Assembly (NCBI GenBank): GCA_944380855.1
Contig: CALWIW010000002.1
Span: 39,662 to 103,661 of the forward strand
Reading direction: 5' to 3'
Length of the DNA stretch: 64,000 nt
Source of the DNA: an uncultured Clostridia bacterium
GTDB taxonomy: Bacteria > Bacillota > Clostridia > Oscillospirales > Acutalibacteraceae
Part shown: piece by piece, positions 25,410 through 35,043 of the stretch
Layout: every line of letters starts with the position of its first letter
Numbering within the stretch: position 1 is the first letter of the stretch
The notes under the pieces: model-generated
The model's database searches: none
What the model saw: only the letters and a program-made list of their open reading frames with translations
Told to the model about the DNA's origin: nothing
Made by a program: the position numbers and the translations under genes

Positions 25410-25739
25410 ATGTCAGATTCAGTATTAAAGGATTTATATGAAACAGTCCTTGACAGAAAGGCTAACAACGAAGAGGGTTCATATACCTGCTATCTGTTTG
25501 AAAAAGGACTTGATAAAATATTGAAAAAAGTAGGTGAGGAATGCAGTGAAACAATAATCGCCGCTAAAAACGGTGATAACAGCGAAACTGTATTGGAAAT
25601 TTCCGACCTTATGTATCATCTTATGGTGATGATGGTTCAGCAGGGTATAACTCTTGAAGAAGTTATGGCAGAGCTTGACAAGAGAAGTGCTAAAAAAGGT
25701 AATTTAAAGAAATTTCATCAGGTAGATAAAAATAGCTGA
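25410..25739 (+). CDS. hisE: phosphoribosyl-ATP pyrophosphatase
   Basis: Removes pyrophosphate from phosphoribosyl-ATP, the second step of the pathway. The 109-residue all-alpha MazG-like protein shows EEGSYTCYLFEKGLDKILKKVGEECSETIIAAKN and a DLMYHLMVMM helix with the metal-binding acidic residues. It is the last his gene, 19 bases after hisI. No clear terminator separates it from the following lipoprotein gene (32-base gap). Confidence 0.96.
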   Translation: MSDSVLKDLYETVLDRKANNEEGSYTCYLFEKGLDKILKKVGEECSETIIAAKNGDNSETVLEISDLMYHLMVMMVQQGITLEEVMAELDKRSAKKGNLKKFHQVDKNS

Positions 25740-25771
25740 GTGAGAAATATATTGTTGGAGGAGTAATAACA

Positions 25772-26275
25772 ATGAAAAAAACAACAAAAATCATATCTTT
25801 GGTAATGGCTTTTGCATTATTTGTTGCGGTTTTTGCCGGCTGCGGTTCGAGTGATAAGGAATTTTCCTCAAATGGTTTTTCGATCACTCTCCCGGGAAAT
25901 GCAAAAGAAATGAGTGAAAGCCTCGGATATACCGCAGCATATCAGGTGGGCGGTGATATTGTTGTTGCGGCAATTGAAGAAAGCAAAAGCTCTTTGGCGT
26001 CTTTGGGACTGGCGGAAGATGCGGTTGTTTTGGATTATGCTGTTTTGGTTGCAGAGGTAAACGGTTACAGCGGAGACGATGTTACAACAATTTCCGGAAC
26101 AGAGATACCGTATTTTGAGTATACTTCAACCGTAAGTGGAGTTGAATACAGTTATATGGGTGCTTGTTTCAAAGCAGACGATGCTTTTTGGTTTGTAAAT
26201 TTCGGAACAACTAAGGAAAAGTACGACTCGGTAAAAGCTGATTTTGAGAAATGGGCAAAGTCTGTTAAAGTGTAA
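25772..26275 (+). CDS. small lipoprotein of unknown function
   Basis: A 167-residue exported protein with a type II signal peptide: MKKTTK, a hydrophobic stretch and the lipobox FAGC near residue 24. The mature part (FSSNGFSITLPGNAKEM at the start, FWFVNFGTTKEKYDSVKADFEKWAKSV at the end) has the pattern of a single PsbP/MOG1-like domain seen in many clostridial lipoproteins, an impression rather than a confirmed match. GGAGGAG precedes the ATG. It may be read with the his genes or separately. Confidence 0.8.
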   Translation: MKKTTKIISLVMAFALFVAVFAGCGSSDKEFSSNGFSITLPGNAKEMSESLGYTAAYQVGGDIVVAAIEESKSSLASLGLAEDAVVLDYAVLVAEVNGYSGDDVTTISGTEIPYFEYTSTVSGVEYSYMGACFKADDAFWFVNFGTTKEKYDSVKADFEKWAKSVKV

Positions 26276-26321
26276 GGATTATACTTTTCTGCTTTTTAGT
26301 TGAAAATTATATAAATATTTA

Positions 26322-26358
26322 TATGAAATGCAGCGGCTTTTGTCGCTGTATTTTTGTT
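26322..26358 (+). terminator. probable terminator after the lipoprotein
   Basis: ATGCAGCG pairs with CGCTGTAT (one wobble-type mismatch) around GCTTTTGT, followed by TTTTGTTTA. Confidence 0.6.
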
Positions 26359-26629
26359 TATATTCACAAGATAAAAAATTAAAAGGTATAATTTTTTTTT
26401 ACAAGTGTCATTTTTTGTGTAATATATACATAGAGAAACAAAGGTATTTTACATTTATTAATATATTGCGATTTTATTAATACTAAATTTATTCGTTTTA
26501 TTAATCTTTTTTCTTTTTATTATTTTAAAATCATTTTATATTACAAATAATTTGTGCAATTTATACATTCATTTTATTATAAATAAAATTTTTAAGTTGA
26601 TTTATGATAAAGAAAAGGCTTGCGGAATG
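26359..26629. other. AT-rich non-coding stretch
   Basis: This 270-base region between a terminator and the GH101 promoter is almost all A and T. I see no gene, repeat or paired structure in it. Confidence 0.6.
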
Positions 26630-26657
26630 TTGACTTTTTTTTACGTCATGATATAAT
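26630..26657 (+). promoter_or_regulatory. promoter of the GH101 gene
   Basis: TTGACT (26630-26635), a 16-base spacer, TATAAT (26652-26657). The ATG is about 85 bases downstream of the expected start, after an AAAGGAG site. Confidence 0.75.
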
Positions 26658-26741
26658 TAGGACAAGAGGCGGTGTCTACTGCCACAACCCGTAAAGGTCA
26701 GTATGCGGACTTTTTCGGGAATTTTTGAAAGGAGATTTAAT

Positions 26742-29700
26742 ATGAGAACAGAAAACAAACAGTTCAAAAAAGTTATTTCTGTGATACTCAGCATTTGTAT
26801 GCTGTTGTCCATAGTTCCCACTATGGTATTCGCAGAAGGCGAAGGTTCCGGATGGACTCAGGAAAAATCCGACACTACCGGCGTTATCAATGAGCTGACT
26901 GAAGACGGTTGGTGGCATTTTAAATCCGGTCCTAACAACGGAAACAATCCAAGCCCGACCAAAAACCCAGCTACCTTTGTTAATGACACAATAGAGATCG
27001 GTGAAATGGGTACTTTGGATTGGGATATTAAAGCAGTTAACGATGCGGCTCAGACACGTTTTGGTATTTGGCTTAAATATTCAGATACTAATAACGGTAT
27101 GTTTATCGGCTATGATGCACAGGGCTGGTTCTGGCAGAACTACGGTGCAACAGGTGAAACATGGTACAATGGTACAAGAGTAAAGGGACCAAATGCAGGA
27201 GAAACAGTTAGACTTCAGCTTGCTTGGACAGATAGTTCTTTTATTCAAGCAACAGTTAATGGCGAGCTCCTCTTTGAGGGAAGTATTCCTGACTTTGAGT
27301 ATGCAACAGGCAACAAGCTTGCTGTCAAGTGCGGTTCTTACAATGGCACAAATGGTATGGAGCTTACAGAAGTTTATGTAAGAGAGCATAAGGAAGAGCA
27401 GCCTACAACAGAGCCTACAGAGTCAACAGAAACTCCTGAGGTTCCTGTAGATCCTGACAGAGAAACAGTTGTTCTTACAAATGACGCTATGAGCGTTACT
27501 GTTGATGCTAAGTTCCCAAGAGTTATCAAGTATGACCTTGCAAACGGAAATGTTGTTTACGGTCAGACAAAAACTCTTGACACAATCAGAATTAACAATG
27601 TTGATATCAAGGTTAATCCTGATGATGTAGTATCAACTCATACTCCTGATAAGATTGAGTATAAATTTCCTCTTAAATCAGAAGAGAACAACATTGATAT
27701 GGTAATGACAAGCACTATTTCTATTGAGAATAACACATTGTCATTCAATATCATAGAGATTGTAAACAATCTTGATTCTCATGTTAACCCAATCTTGAAG
27801 ATTTACATTCCACAGCACAGCTTGGTATCAGTAAATTCAAGTGATGAGAAATCAAATATTTTCGGTGCAGTCAGCTCTTCTCAGACAAAAACTGACGGTG
27901 ACGAATACTTTGAACTTACAAGCACATCTGGTAATAAGACAACTGCTTACGCATACGCAGTTATCTCCGATTCTAAGATAAGTGCTTCAATGGAATCAAA
28001 CTCAACTATAGACGGCAGTGCTATAGGTTTCGGAGGTGCCGGTGCGAATAACACAAGAATTGTGTCCGAAATTTACGACGGTGCTATAGAAAATGAGAAG
28101 TTTATCAATTACGGTGATGTAAACGGTGACGGCAAGATCAATGTTATTGATGCAACTCTCGTTCAAATTTATTTGGTATATAAGGACAGAGAAATTGACA
28201 AGGCGGCAGCCGATGTTGATCTTGACGGCGAAGTTACAGTAAACGATGCAACTTCTATCCAGAAGATTTCTGCAAAATTGGAAGAAGCTCCTGCTGATGA
28301 CCCATTTGTTACAGTTAAGACTCTCGGTCTTTACAGCAATGTTTGGGACTATCAGTACAGAGTAACAACAAATGTTGGCGGCGGTACACCTAACACAACA
28401 TATGTTTATAATCCAATTGAGCTCCCATATGTAAAAGTTGTAATCACAGGTGATGAAAACGGCGACGGTGCTGTTAACTGGAATGACGGTGCTATTGCAT
28501 TCCGTGATATTTCTCACGAAATCGCAAAGTCAGACGAGGTTCCTGAATTGGTTGGATATCGTATTTCCATGAACTTCGGCGGACAGGCTCAGAACCCGTT
28601 CCTCACAACTCTTGACAACGTTAAGAGAGTTGCAGCACATACAGACGGTCTCGGACAGTCAATCCTTCTCAAGGGTTATGCAAGTGAAGGTCACGACTCC
28701 GGTCACCCTGACTATTACAACATAGGTGAGAGAATCGGCGGAGCAGAAGATATGAATACACTCCTTGAAAAAGGAAAGGAATACGGTGCAGTATTCGGTA
28801 TTCACGTAAACGCTTCCGAGTTCTATCCTGAGGCAGACGCTTTCTGCGAAGAGCGTATTAAGTGGAATGCATCAGGCACACCTGCATATGGCTGGAACTG
28901 GATTGACCAGGGTATCAACATGAACGGCTGGTACGATATGGCAAACCATGATCCGGATGCTGTGCATGATGAACTCTACAGAGAAGCTCGTTTTGATATG
29001 CTTAAAGAATTAGTAGGCGACAATCTTGACTTTATCTATGTTGACGTTTGGGGCAACGGACAGACTCCTTCAGACGGCACATGGGGAACAAGAGTGATTT
29101 CAAAGGAAATCACAGAAAACGGCTGGAGAATGGCTAACGAGTGGGGTGCAGCAAACGATTGGGATGCTACATTTACTCACTGGTCAACAGACCTTACATA
29201 CGGCGGAGCTGACCTTAAGGGTGTTAACTCCACACTTATCAGATTTATCAGAAACCATCAGAAGGACGTATGGGTTGGTGACTATCCGTCATACGGCGGT
29301 GAGGCTCAGGCTCCTCTCCTCGGTGGTATGAACATGAAGGACTTCGAAGGCTGGCAGGGTAGAAACGACTACGATGCTTGGATAAGAAACCTTTATACAC
29401 ACAACCTTTCAACTAAGTTCTTGCAGCACTTTGAGGTAGTATCCTGGAAGTATGCAAATGATGCAAATGATACAGTTCCTACATCAGCAAACTGGACTCC
29501 GTCAGTATTTGCAGAGCTCCGTGATGAAAAAGGAAATGTAGTAACAGTAGAAAGAAAATCAGGCGATCCTTCAGATCCTCTCTTCAGAGAGAGAGTTATC
29601 AAGTTCAACGGTATTACAGTTCTTGACGGTTCTGAAAACCGCGGTGACAATGATAACGTAAAGGGTAACCAGACATATCTCATTCCGTGGCTTTGGGATT

Positions 29701-32066
29701 CTTCAACAGGTGACTTCCTTGATTCTAAGGACGAGAAACTCTATCACTGGAATACAGCAGGCGGCACAACAACTTGGACACTTCCTGAATCTTGGAATGA
29801 TGTTGACGAAGTTAAGTACTACAAGCTGACTGACCTCGGTGCAGTAGAAGAAGAAATTATCAAGGTAGATGAAAACCGTCAGATTACAATTAAAGCAGAC
29901 GCTGAAACTCCTTACATCGTTAAGAAGGGTGACGCTAAGAAACTCGAGATCGTATGGTCAGAGGGTATGCACATTGTAGACGCTGGCTTTAACAGCGGTA
30001 TTGAGAACATTCTCTCACTTTGGGCTACAGAGGGCGAAGGAACAGCAACAGTTCAGAAGAGCCAGTACAGCAACCCAATGTTGGTTCTCAACGGTGAAAT
30101 CAGTGCAAAGCAGGAGATCACAGATCTTACAGCAGGACAGCAGTATGCAGTATATCTCGGTGTCGACAACAGAAGCGACAGCAACGCTTATGTAAGAATT
30201 CTTGATTCTAAGGGCAATGTTGTAGCAGAAAACTATACAAACAGATCTATAGCTAAAAACTACATTAAGGCTTATACACACAGTAACTCAAGTGCTACAG
30301 TAGACGGCTCAAGTTACTTCCAGAATATGTATGTGTTCTTCACACCTGTTGAGGGCGAGAAATACTATCTCCAGCTTGCACAGACAGGCGAAGGCAATGT
30401 ATACTTTGACGATATCAGAATCACAGAGAGCGACGCTTCCTTCTTTGAGTACGATGAAGAAGGCAATGTAGTAAGCTTCTACAATGATTTCGAGAAGAAC
30501 GTTCAGGGTGTTTATCCATTCGTAATCGGCGGAATCGAAGGCGTTGAGGATAACAGAACTCACCTTTCTGAGCTCCACAAGCCTTACACACAGGCTGGCT
30601 GGGATATCAAGAAGCTCGATGACGTTATCGAAGGCGACTGGTCAATTAAGGTTAATGGACTTGTTCAGAGAAATAATATGGTTATGCAGACAATTCCTCA
30701 GAACTTCCGCTTTGAGCCAGGCGTAACATACGATATTTCCTTCGACTATGAAATCGGTACAGCAGGTACATACGGCGTTGTATACGGAGAAGGCGAGTTC
30801 AGCACAAGCAAGTCTTATTCACTCCTCCCACTCAACGAGCAGGCTATCACAGAAGAAGGTACAAGCAAGCATACATTCTCCTTCAGCCTTATCGGCGGCG
30901 AGAGCGGACAGACTTGGTTCGGTATCTACTCAACATCTAAGGCTCCTGAGAATACAGACTCCTTCATCGGTTATAAGGATCTTGTAATTGATAATGTAAG
31001 CATTAAGGTTAGTAAGTCTGACAAATCAGAAATGATGGCAGCTTACGAGAAATATTCCGGCCTCAACGAGGTTGACTATGCTCCTGAGCAGTGGGCGGTA
31101 TTTGCTGAAGCTTTGGCAAATGTAGAGGCATTGTTCCAGAATTCTGATGCTGAGCAGGCAGAGGTTGATGCTGCAACAGAAGCTCTTATCAATGCTGCTG
31201 AGGCTCTTGAAATCGCTTACGGTACAATCACAGTAACAGTTAAGAATACTGACGGTGAAGTAATTCCGGGTGCTAAGGTTGCTCTTGACTGCTACAATGA
31301 TGATACAATTGCAAAGCAGACAGGCGTTGCTGATGAAAACGGTATGGTTACATTTGAAAACCTCAGAAACAGAGAGTACGGTGCAAGTGCATCTGCTGAA
31401 GGTTATACAACAAGATACGGTGTAGTAGCTCCTATCACTGTTAACGAGGTTACAAATACTGACGTTGTTCTCAACACAGTAAGCCCGGACGGTCTCTTGG
31501 CAGAATACAACTTTGATGACGGCGACGTTTCAATGCTCGTATCTCCTGAGGACAATGCCGGCGGTGAAGTTAAGGTTACAGCTGTAGACGGCAAGGCTCA
31601 GATTAAGTTCCCGGGCGGAAACAGAGCTAACGTATTTATCCAGGGCGAGGGTCTTGACAGAGTTAAGAACGGACGTATTGAGGCTGATATTACAGCAATG
31701 CAGGCAAACGGTATCAGATTCGGCGTTAACTTCCGCGGTGCAAACTTCAACCAGAGAATTTGGGCTGGCGTTGGCGATGCTAACGATAAGTATTTCTGGG
31801 AGTGGTGGAACGGTTCAGCAACAAGCTATTCAGGCATGTACGGTGGTCAGGAACACTTTAAGAGTGGTAAAACTGTTCATCTTGTGGCAGAAATCAGAAA
31901 CAATACAGTTAAGCTCACACTTGATGATGAAGTGGTATTGAACACAACTGTTAACGGAAATATTCCTACAGACGGCGGTTGGTTTGGATTTGAGTGCCGC
32001 AACGGTTACACATTCCAGCTTGATAATGTAAAGATTTACACAAACGATACTGACCCTGTTTTCTAA
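26742..32066 (+). CDS. secreted GH101 endo-alpha-N-acetylgalactosaminidase with internal dockerin
   Basis: A 1774-residue enzyme expected to release the core-1 disaccharide Gal-beta-1,3-GalNAc from Ser/Thr of mucins. Order: signal peptide 1-31; lectin-like domain about 32-220; Pro/Thr/Glu linker; galactose-mutarotase-like sandwich about 240-450; type I dockerin 458-513 with two EF-like loops (GDVNGDGKINVIDA and ADVDLDGEVTVNDA); the GH101 core with DENGDGAVNWNDGAIAFRDI, then the barrel. Asp768 in FIYVDVWGNG and Glu800 in MANEWGAAND match the nucleophile and acid/base of known GH101 enzymes, with the same 32-residue spacing as Asp764/Glu796 of the pneumococcal enzyme. After the barrel come carbohydrate-binding sandwiches (about 1080-1425), a FIVAR-like helical part (about 1430-1493), a carboxypeptidase-regulatory/Cna-B-like domain (about 1496-1575), and a final lectin-like domain (about 1580-1774). 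There is no LPXTG or C-terminal helix. ATG 26742 is chosen over 26703 for its AAAGGAG site. Confidence 0.93.
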   Translation: MRTENKQFKKVISVILSICMLLSIVPTMVFAEGEGSGWTQEKSDTTGVINELTEDGWWHFKSGPNNGNNPSPTKNPATFVNDTIEIGEMGTLDWDIKAVNDAAQTRFGIWLKYSDTNNGMFIGYDAQGWFWQNYGATGETWYNGTRVKGPNAGETVRLQLAWTDSSFIQATVNGELLFEGSIPDFEYATGNKLAVKCGSYNGTNGMELTEVYVREHKEEQPTTEPTESTETPEVPVDPDRETVVLTNDAMSVTVDAKFPRVIKYDLANGNVVYGQTKTLDTIRINNVDIKVNPDDVVSTHTPDKIEYKFPLKSEENNIDMVMTSTISIENNTLSFNIIEIVNNLDSHVNPILKIYIPQHSLVSVNSSDEKSNIFGAVSSSQTKTDGDEYFELTSTSGNKTTAYAYAVISDSKISASMESNSTIDGSAIGFGGAGANNTRIVSEIYDGAIENEKFINYGDVNGDGKINVIDATLVQIYLVYKDREIDKAAADVDLDGEVTVNDATSIQKISAKLEEAPADDPFVTVKTLGLYSNVWDYQYRVTTNVGGGTPNTTYVYNPIELPYVKVVITGDENGDGAVNWNDGAIAFRDISHEIAKSDEVPELVGYRISMNFGGQAQNPFLTTLDNVKRVAAHTDGLGQSILLKGYASEGHDSGHPDYYNIGERIGGAEDMNTLLEKGKEYGAVFGIHVNASEFYPEADAFCEERIKWNASGTPAYGWNWIDQGINMNGWYDMANHDPDAVHDELYREARFDMLKELVGDNLDFIYVDVWGNGQTPSDGTWGTRVISKEITENGWRMANEWGAANDWDATFTHWSTDLTYGGADLKGVNSTLIRFIRNHQKDVWVGDYPSYGGEAQAPLLGGMNMKDFEGWQGRNDYDAWIRNLYTHNLSTKFLQHFEVVSWKYANDANDTVPTSANWTPSVFAELRDEKGNVVTVERKSGDPSDPLFRERVIKFNGITVLDGSENRGDNDNVKGNQTYLIPWLWDSSTGDFLDSKDEKLYHWNTAGGTTTWTLPESWNDVDEVKYYKLTDLGAVEEEIIKVDENRQITIKADAETPYIVKKGDAKKLEIVWSEGMHIVDAGFNSGIENILSLWATEGEGTATVQKSQYSNPMLVLNGEISAKQEITDLTAGQQYAVYLGVDNRSDSNAYVRILDSKGNVVAENYTNRSIAKNYIKAYTHSNSSATVDGSSYFQNMYVFFTPVEGEKYYLQLAQTGEGNVYFDDIRITESDASFFEYDEEGNVVSFYNDFEKNVQGVYPFVIGGIEGVEDNRTHLSELHKPYTQAGWDIKKLDDVIEGDWSIKVNGLVQRNNMVMQTIPQNFRFEPGVTYDISFDYEIGTAGTYGVVYGEGEFSTSKSYSLLPLNEQAITEEGTSKHTFSFSLIGGESGQTWFGIYSTSKAPENTDSFIGYKDLVIDNVSIKVSKSDKSEMMAAYEKYSGLNEVDYAPEQWAVFAEALANVEALFQNSDAEQAEVDAATEALINAAEALEIAYGTITVTVKNTDGEVIPGAKVALDCYNDDTIAKQTGVADENGMVTFENLRNREYGASASAEGYTTRYGVVAPITVNEVTNTDVVLNTVSPDGLLAEYNFDDGDVSMLVSPEDNAGGEVKVTAVDGKAQIKFPGGNRANVFIQGEGLDRVKNGRIEADITAMQANGIRFGVNFRGANFNQRIWAGVGDANDKYFWEWWNGSATSYSGMYGGQEHFKSGKTVHLVAEIRNNTVKLTLDDEVVLNTTVNGNIPTDGGWFGFECRNGYTFQLDNVKIYTNDTDPVF

Positions 32067-32119
32067 TTAAAAAGCTCTTTTTCAAGAATAGTAAAGCTTT
32101 TTCGTGATAAGCTTTACAC

Positions 32120-32157
32120 GGCAGCCCCGCAGAAATGCGGGGCTGTTCTTTTATTTT
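32120..32157 (+). terminator. intrinsic terminator of the GH101 gene
   Basis: CAGCCCCGCA (32122-32131), GAAA loop, TGCGGGGCTG (32136-32145), then a T-rich run. Ten perfect base pairs with a stable tetraloop. Confidence 0.95.
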
Positions 32158-32220
32158 AATAAACAATAGCCAAATCAATGTAATTTGTGGTATTATAATA
32201 AAAAATCAATGGGTGATATA

Positions 32221-34908
32221 ATGGAAAAGTTTAAGAACATTGCATTTTCAGGGGAATTTCGTGATTATCAGCAGTCGGTTCTCAATAATCTGAATAAGCA
32301 TATGCACGATAAAAGAATACATATCGTTGCCGCTCCGGGAAGCGGTAAAACGGTTCTTGGATTGGAAATAATAAGACGACTGAATGAGGCTGCCATTGTT
32401 TTGACTCCGTCAATAACAATCAGACAGCAGTGGGGCGAAAGATTTAATCAGCATTTTGTCAAGGAGAATGACTGCTCGGGATATGTTTCGTACTCTCTGA
32501 AAAATCCATCTCTCATTACCTGTGTTACCTATCAGGCACTTCACGCCGCTATGAAAAGAATAGAAGATGTAGAAAGTGCGGAGGAATCGGAATTTGCGGA
32601 AAAAGAGGATTACAGCAATTTTGATTTGGTTGCAGAACTTAAAGAGAAGAAAATAAAAACCATATGCCTTGACGAAGCACATCACCTCAAGAGCGAGTGG
32701 CAGAAAGCACTTGAAGCTTTTATTAAATCAATGGGTGATGATATTTTTGTAGTTTCTCTTACAGCTACTCCTCCTTATGACAGCACGCCTGCCGAGTGGG
32801 ACAGGTATATTTCTACCTGCGGCGAAATTGACGAAGAAATTTTTGTTCCACAGCTTGTAGCACAGGGAACACTCTGCCCTCATCAGGATTTTATTTATTT
32901 TAATTATCCCACAAAAGAGGAGTTTGAAATAATAAATTTATACAGAAAAAAATCCGATGAATTTATCAAAAAATTTGTTTCAGAAGATTTCATAGCAAGA
33001 ACCGTGGAGACTTCAGGCGTTTTCGGACTTAAAAAAGATGAAAGCTGTCTTTTGGAATATCCAATGGAATTTACAGCATTTATGACCACATGCGAGAAAT
33101 GCGGTGTTCTTGTTCCGGGTGAAATTGTTAAATTGATTACCGTAAACAAAGGTTTGCCGAAATTTAATGCAAGCTATTGTCAGACAGCTTTGCAGTTTAT
33201 TATCGACCATGAGGAAATTTTCACTAAGGAAATTTCAGAAGAAATAAAGGGTGTTTTAAAGAAAAACGGTCTTATTGAAAAAAATGCTGTGGCTTTGACT
33301 AAAAGCAAAGAGACCGATAAGCTTTTGATTTCATCTCTCGGCAAACTTAACAGTATGGTTGAAATTGTAAAAAGCGAATGGAATAACCTTAATGAAGGTC
33401 TAAGAATGTTGATTTTGACCGATTATATCAAAAAAGAGCTTTTGGATTTGGTGGGAAGTGAGGAACCTTTCCATACCATGGGAACCGTTCCTATATTTGA
33501 AACTTTACGCCGCAGTATTTCCCAGGATATAAAGATGTGTATTTTGACCGGTACTCTAGTGGTGATACCCTGCATCATTCTTGAGCCTTTAAAAGAAATT
33601 GCTCAGAGAGATAATATAAGAGTGTCGGCATCTGAGATTAACGGAACCGGATTTTTAAAGGTTGAAATTGAGGGATCATCAAAAGAACGTGTCGCTCTTT
33701 TAACGGAAATGTTTGAAAAAGGCTTTATAAATATTCTCATAGGCACTAAATCCCTTTTGGGTGAGGGCTGGGATTCTCCGTGTATAAACTCTTTGATTCT
33801 TGCAAGCTTTGTGGGCAGCTTTATGCTTTCCAATCAGATGAGGGGAAGAGCTATTCGAGTGGACAGGAATAATCCCAATAAGGTTTCAAATATATGGCAT
33901 CTTGTGACGGTTCTGCCGGAAGGCGTCAGCGATAAAAACTCTCAGCTTTTGAATAAAATAGTTGACGGTAAACCAGATGAAATATTTGGTGCAGACTATG
34001 AAACGGTAAAAAAGAGATTTGATTGTTTTATGGCTCCTGCATACAGTGTTAATGTTATTGAAAGCGGAATATTAAGGCTTGGCATTATTAAACCGCCGTA
34101 TAATGCAGAGGGAATAAAAAATATCAATCTCGAAATGCTGTATTTGGCGTCTCAGAGAGATAGAACAGCGAAAAGCTGGTTTGAATCGATGGGAAACGGT
34201 AAATATACTACGGTTGTTGACGTAAATCAACTTGAAAAAGATAAGTTCCCGAGAGGTTTTATGTACAAAAACTTTATAGGTGAGTTTTTGTTTATAACGT
34301 TTTATTTGCTGCTTTGCCGTATAGGAAGCAGATTATTGTTTTTATCTGAAACGATATGGATAATGCTGGTTGCAATTTTATCTGTGGTGGTAATACCTGT
34401 TTCCATAATAGGAACTCTTAAATTTATCAGAATGATTTCTCCTAAAAAAGCTCTGAGGTTCTTGGCAAACAGTGTTTTGAAAACTCTTATGGAAACCGGA
34501 AAAATTCAAAATGGCGGATATGTTACAGTTGCATCTGATATAACAAACACATATATTTACTGTACTTTGGAAAATGCCTCCGTAAGAGAGAAACAGATTT
34601 TTTCTCAGGCAATAGGGGAAATGTTTTCTGCTATTGATAATCCCAGATATGTGTTTGTAAAAAGAGGACTTGGCGGAAGAAAGAGCTACAGCAAAAGCTA
34701 TTCTTGTCCCGGAATTTTTGCGGGAAATAAAGAGAGTGTTGAACTTTTGGGAAAAAACGTGGAGAAATATATGGGCAAATATTTTCTTATATATACCAGA
34801 ACGGAACAGGGTAGAAAGGAGTTGCTCAAATGCAGAAGATATTCCTTTTTGAATATAAATAACTCCTTTTCACAAAAGAAAAAGATGGTCAAATCCAACT
34901 GGAGATAA
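32221..34908 (+). CDS. SF2 helicase-like protein with C-terminal membrane segments
   Basis: An 895-residue protein. The N-terminal half is a superfamily 2 motor: a Q-motif-like GEFRDYQQSVL, Walker A AAPGSGKT (37-44), DEAHH (151-155), SLTATPP, and motif VI QMRGRAIRVD (539-548); GEGWD marks motif V. About 200 residues lie between the two RecA lobes and carry a CEKCG pair of cysteines. Residues about 686-740 are strongly hydrophobic with two or three helices (FLFITFYLLLCRIG, IWIMLVAILSVVVIPVSIIG). The last 150 residues form a soluble Tyr/Lys-rich domain that I do not recognise. The motor resembles the type III restriction and DEAD/DEAH group, but no methyltransferase or nuclease is adjacent. ATG 32221 has GGGTGAT upstream and gives a more natural N-terminus than the earlier ATGs. 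Base composition matches the neighbours. Confidence 0.8.
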   Translation: MEKFKNIAFSGEFRDYQQSVLNNLNKHMHDKRIHIVAAPGSGKTVLGLEIIRRLNEAAIVLTPSITIRQQWGERFNQHFVKENDCSGYVSYSLKNPSLITCVTYQALHAAMKRIEDVESAEESEFAEKEDYSNFDLVAELKEKKIKTICLDEAHHLKSEWQKALEAFIKSMGDDIFVVSLTATPPYDSTPAEWDRYISTCGEIDEEIFVPQLVAQGTLCPHQDFIYFNYPTKEEFEIINLYRKKSDEFIKKFVSEDFIARTVETSGVFGLKKDESCLLEYPMEFTAFMTTCEKCGVLVPGEIVKLITVNKGLPKFNASYCQTALQFIIDHEEIFTKEISEEIKGVLKKNGLIEKNAVALTKSKETDKLLISSLGKLNSMVEIVKSEWNNLNEGLRMLILTDYIKKELLDLVGSEEPFHTMGTVPIFETLRRSISQDIKMCILTGTLVVIPCIILEPLKEIAQRDNIRVSASEINGTGFLKVEIEGSSKERVALLTEMFEKGFINILIGTKSLLGEGWDSPCINSLILASFVGSFMLSNQMRGRAIRVDRNNPNKVSNIWHLVTVLPEGVSDKNSQLLNKIVDGKPDEIFGADYETVKKRFDCFMAPAYSVNVIESGILRLGIIKPPYNAEGIKNINLEMLYLASQRDRTAKSWFESMGNGKYTTVVDVNQLEKDKFPRGFMYKNFIGEFLFITFYLLLCRIGSRLLFLSETIWIMLVAILSVVVIPVSIIGTLKFIRMISPKKALRFLANSVLKTLMETGKIQNGGYVTVASDITNTYIYCTLENASVREKQIFSQAIGEMFSAIDNPRYVFVKRGLGGRKSYSKSYSCPGIFAGNKESVELLGKNVEKYMGKYFLIYTRTEQGRKELLKCRRYSFLNINNSFSQKKKMVKSNWR

Positions 34909-34973
34909 TATTGAAAAATGACTATTTTATAGGGGAAAACAGTCATTTTGCGTCAAAATAGCATTTTAAACTA

Positions 34974-35002
34974 TTGAAATAGATTTAATGTTTTGATATA
35001 AT
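34974..35002 (+). promoter_or_regulatory. promoter of nrdR
   Basis: TTGAAA (34974-34979), a 17-base spacer, TATAAT (34997-35002). The ATG is at 35044 with AAAGAGGTG upstream. Confidence 0.8.
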
Positions 35003-35043
35003 ATATTACATGATGATGTTGTTTTGACAAAGAGGTGTTGTGA

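Noticed and set aside
32221-34908. Type III restriction system
   Set aside because: The helicase motor fits, but there is no methyltransferase gene and no endonuclease motif, and the C-terminus carries membrane helices.
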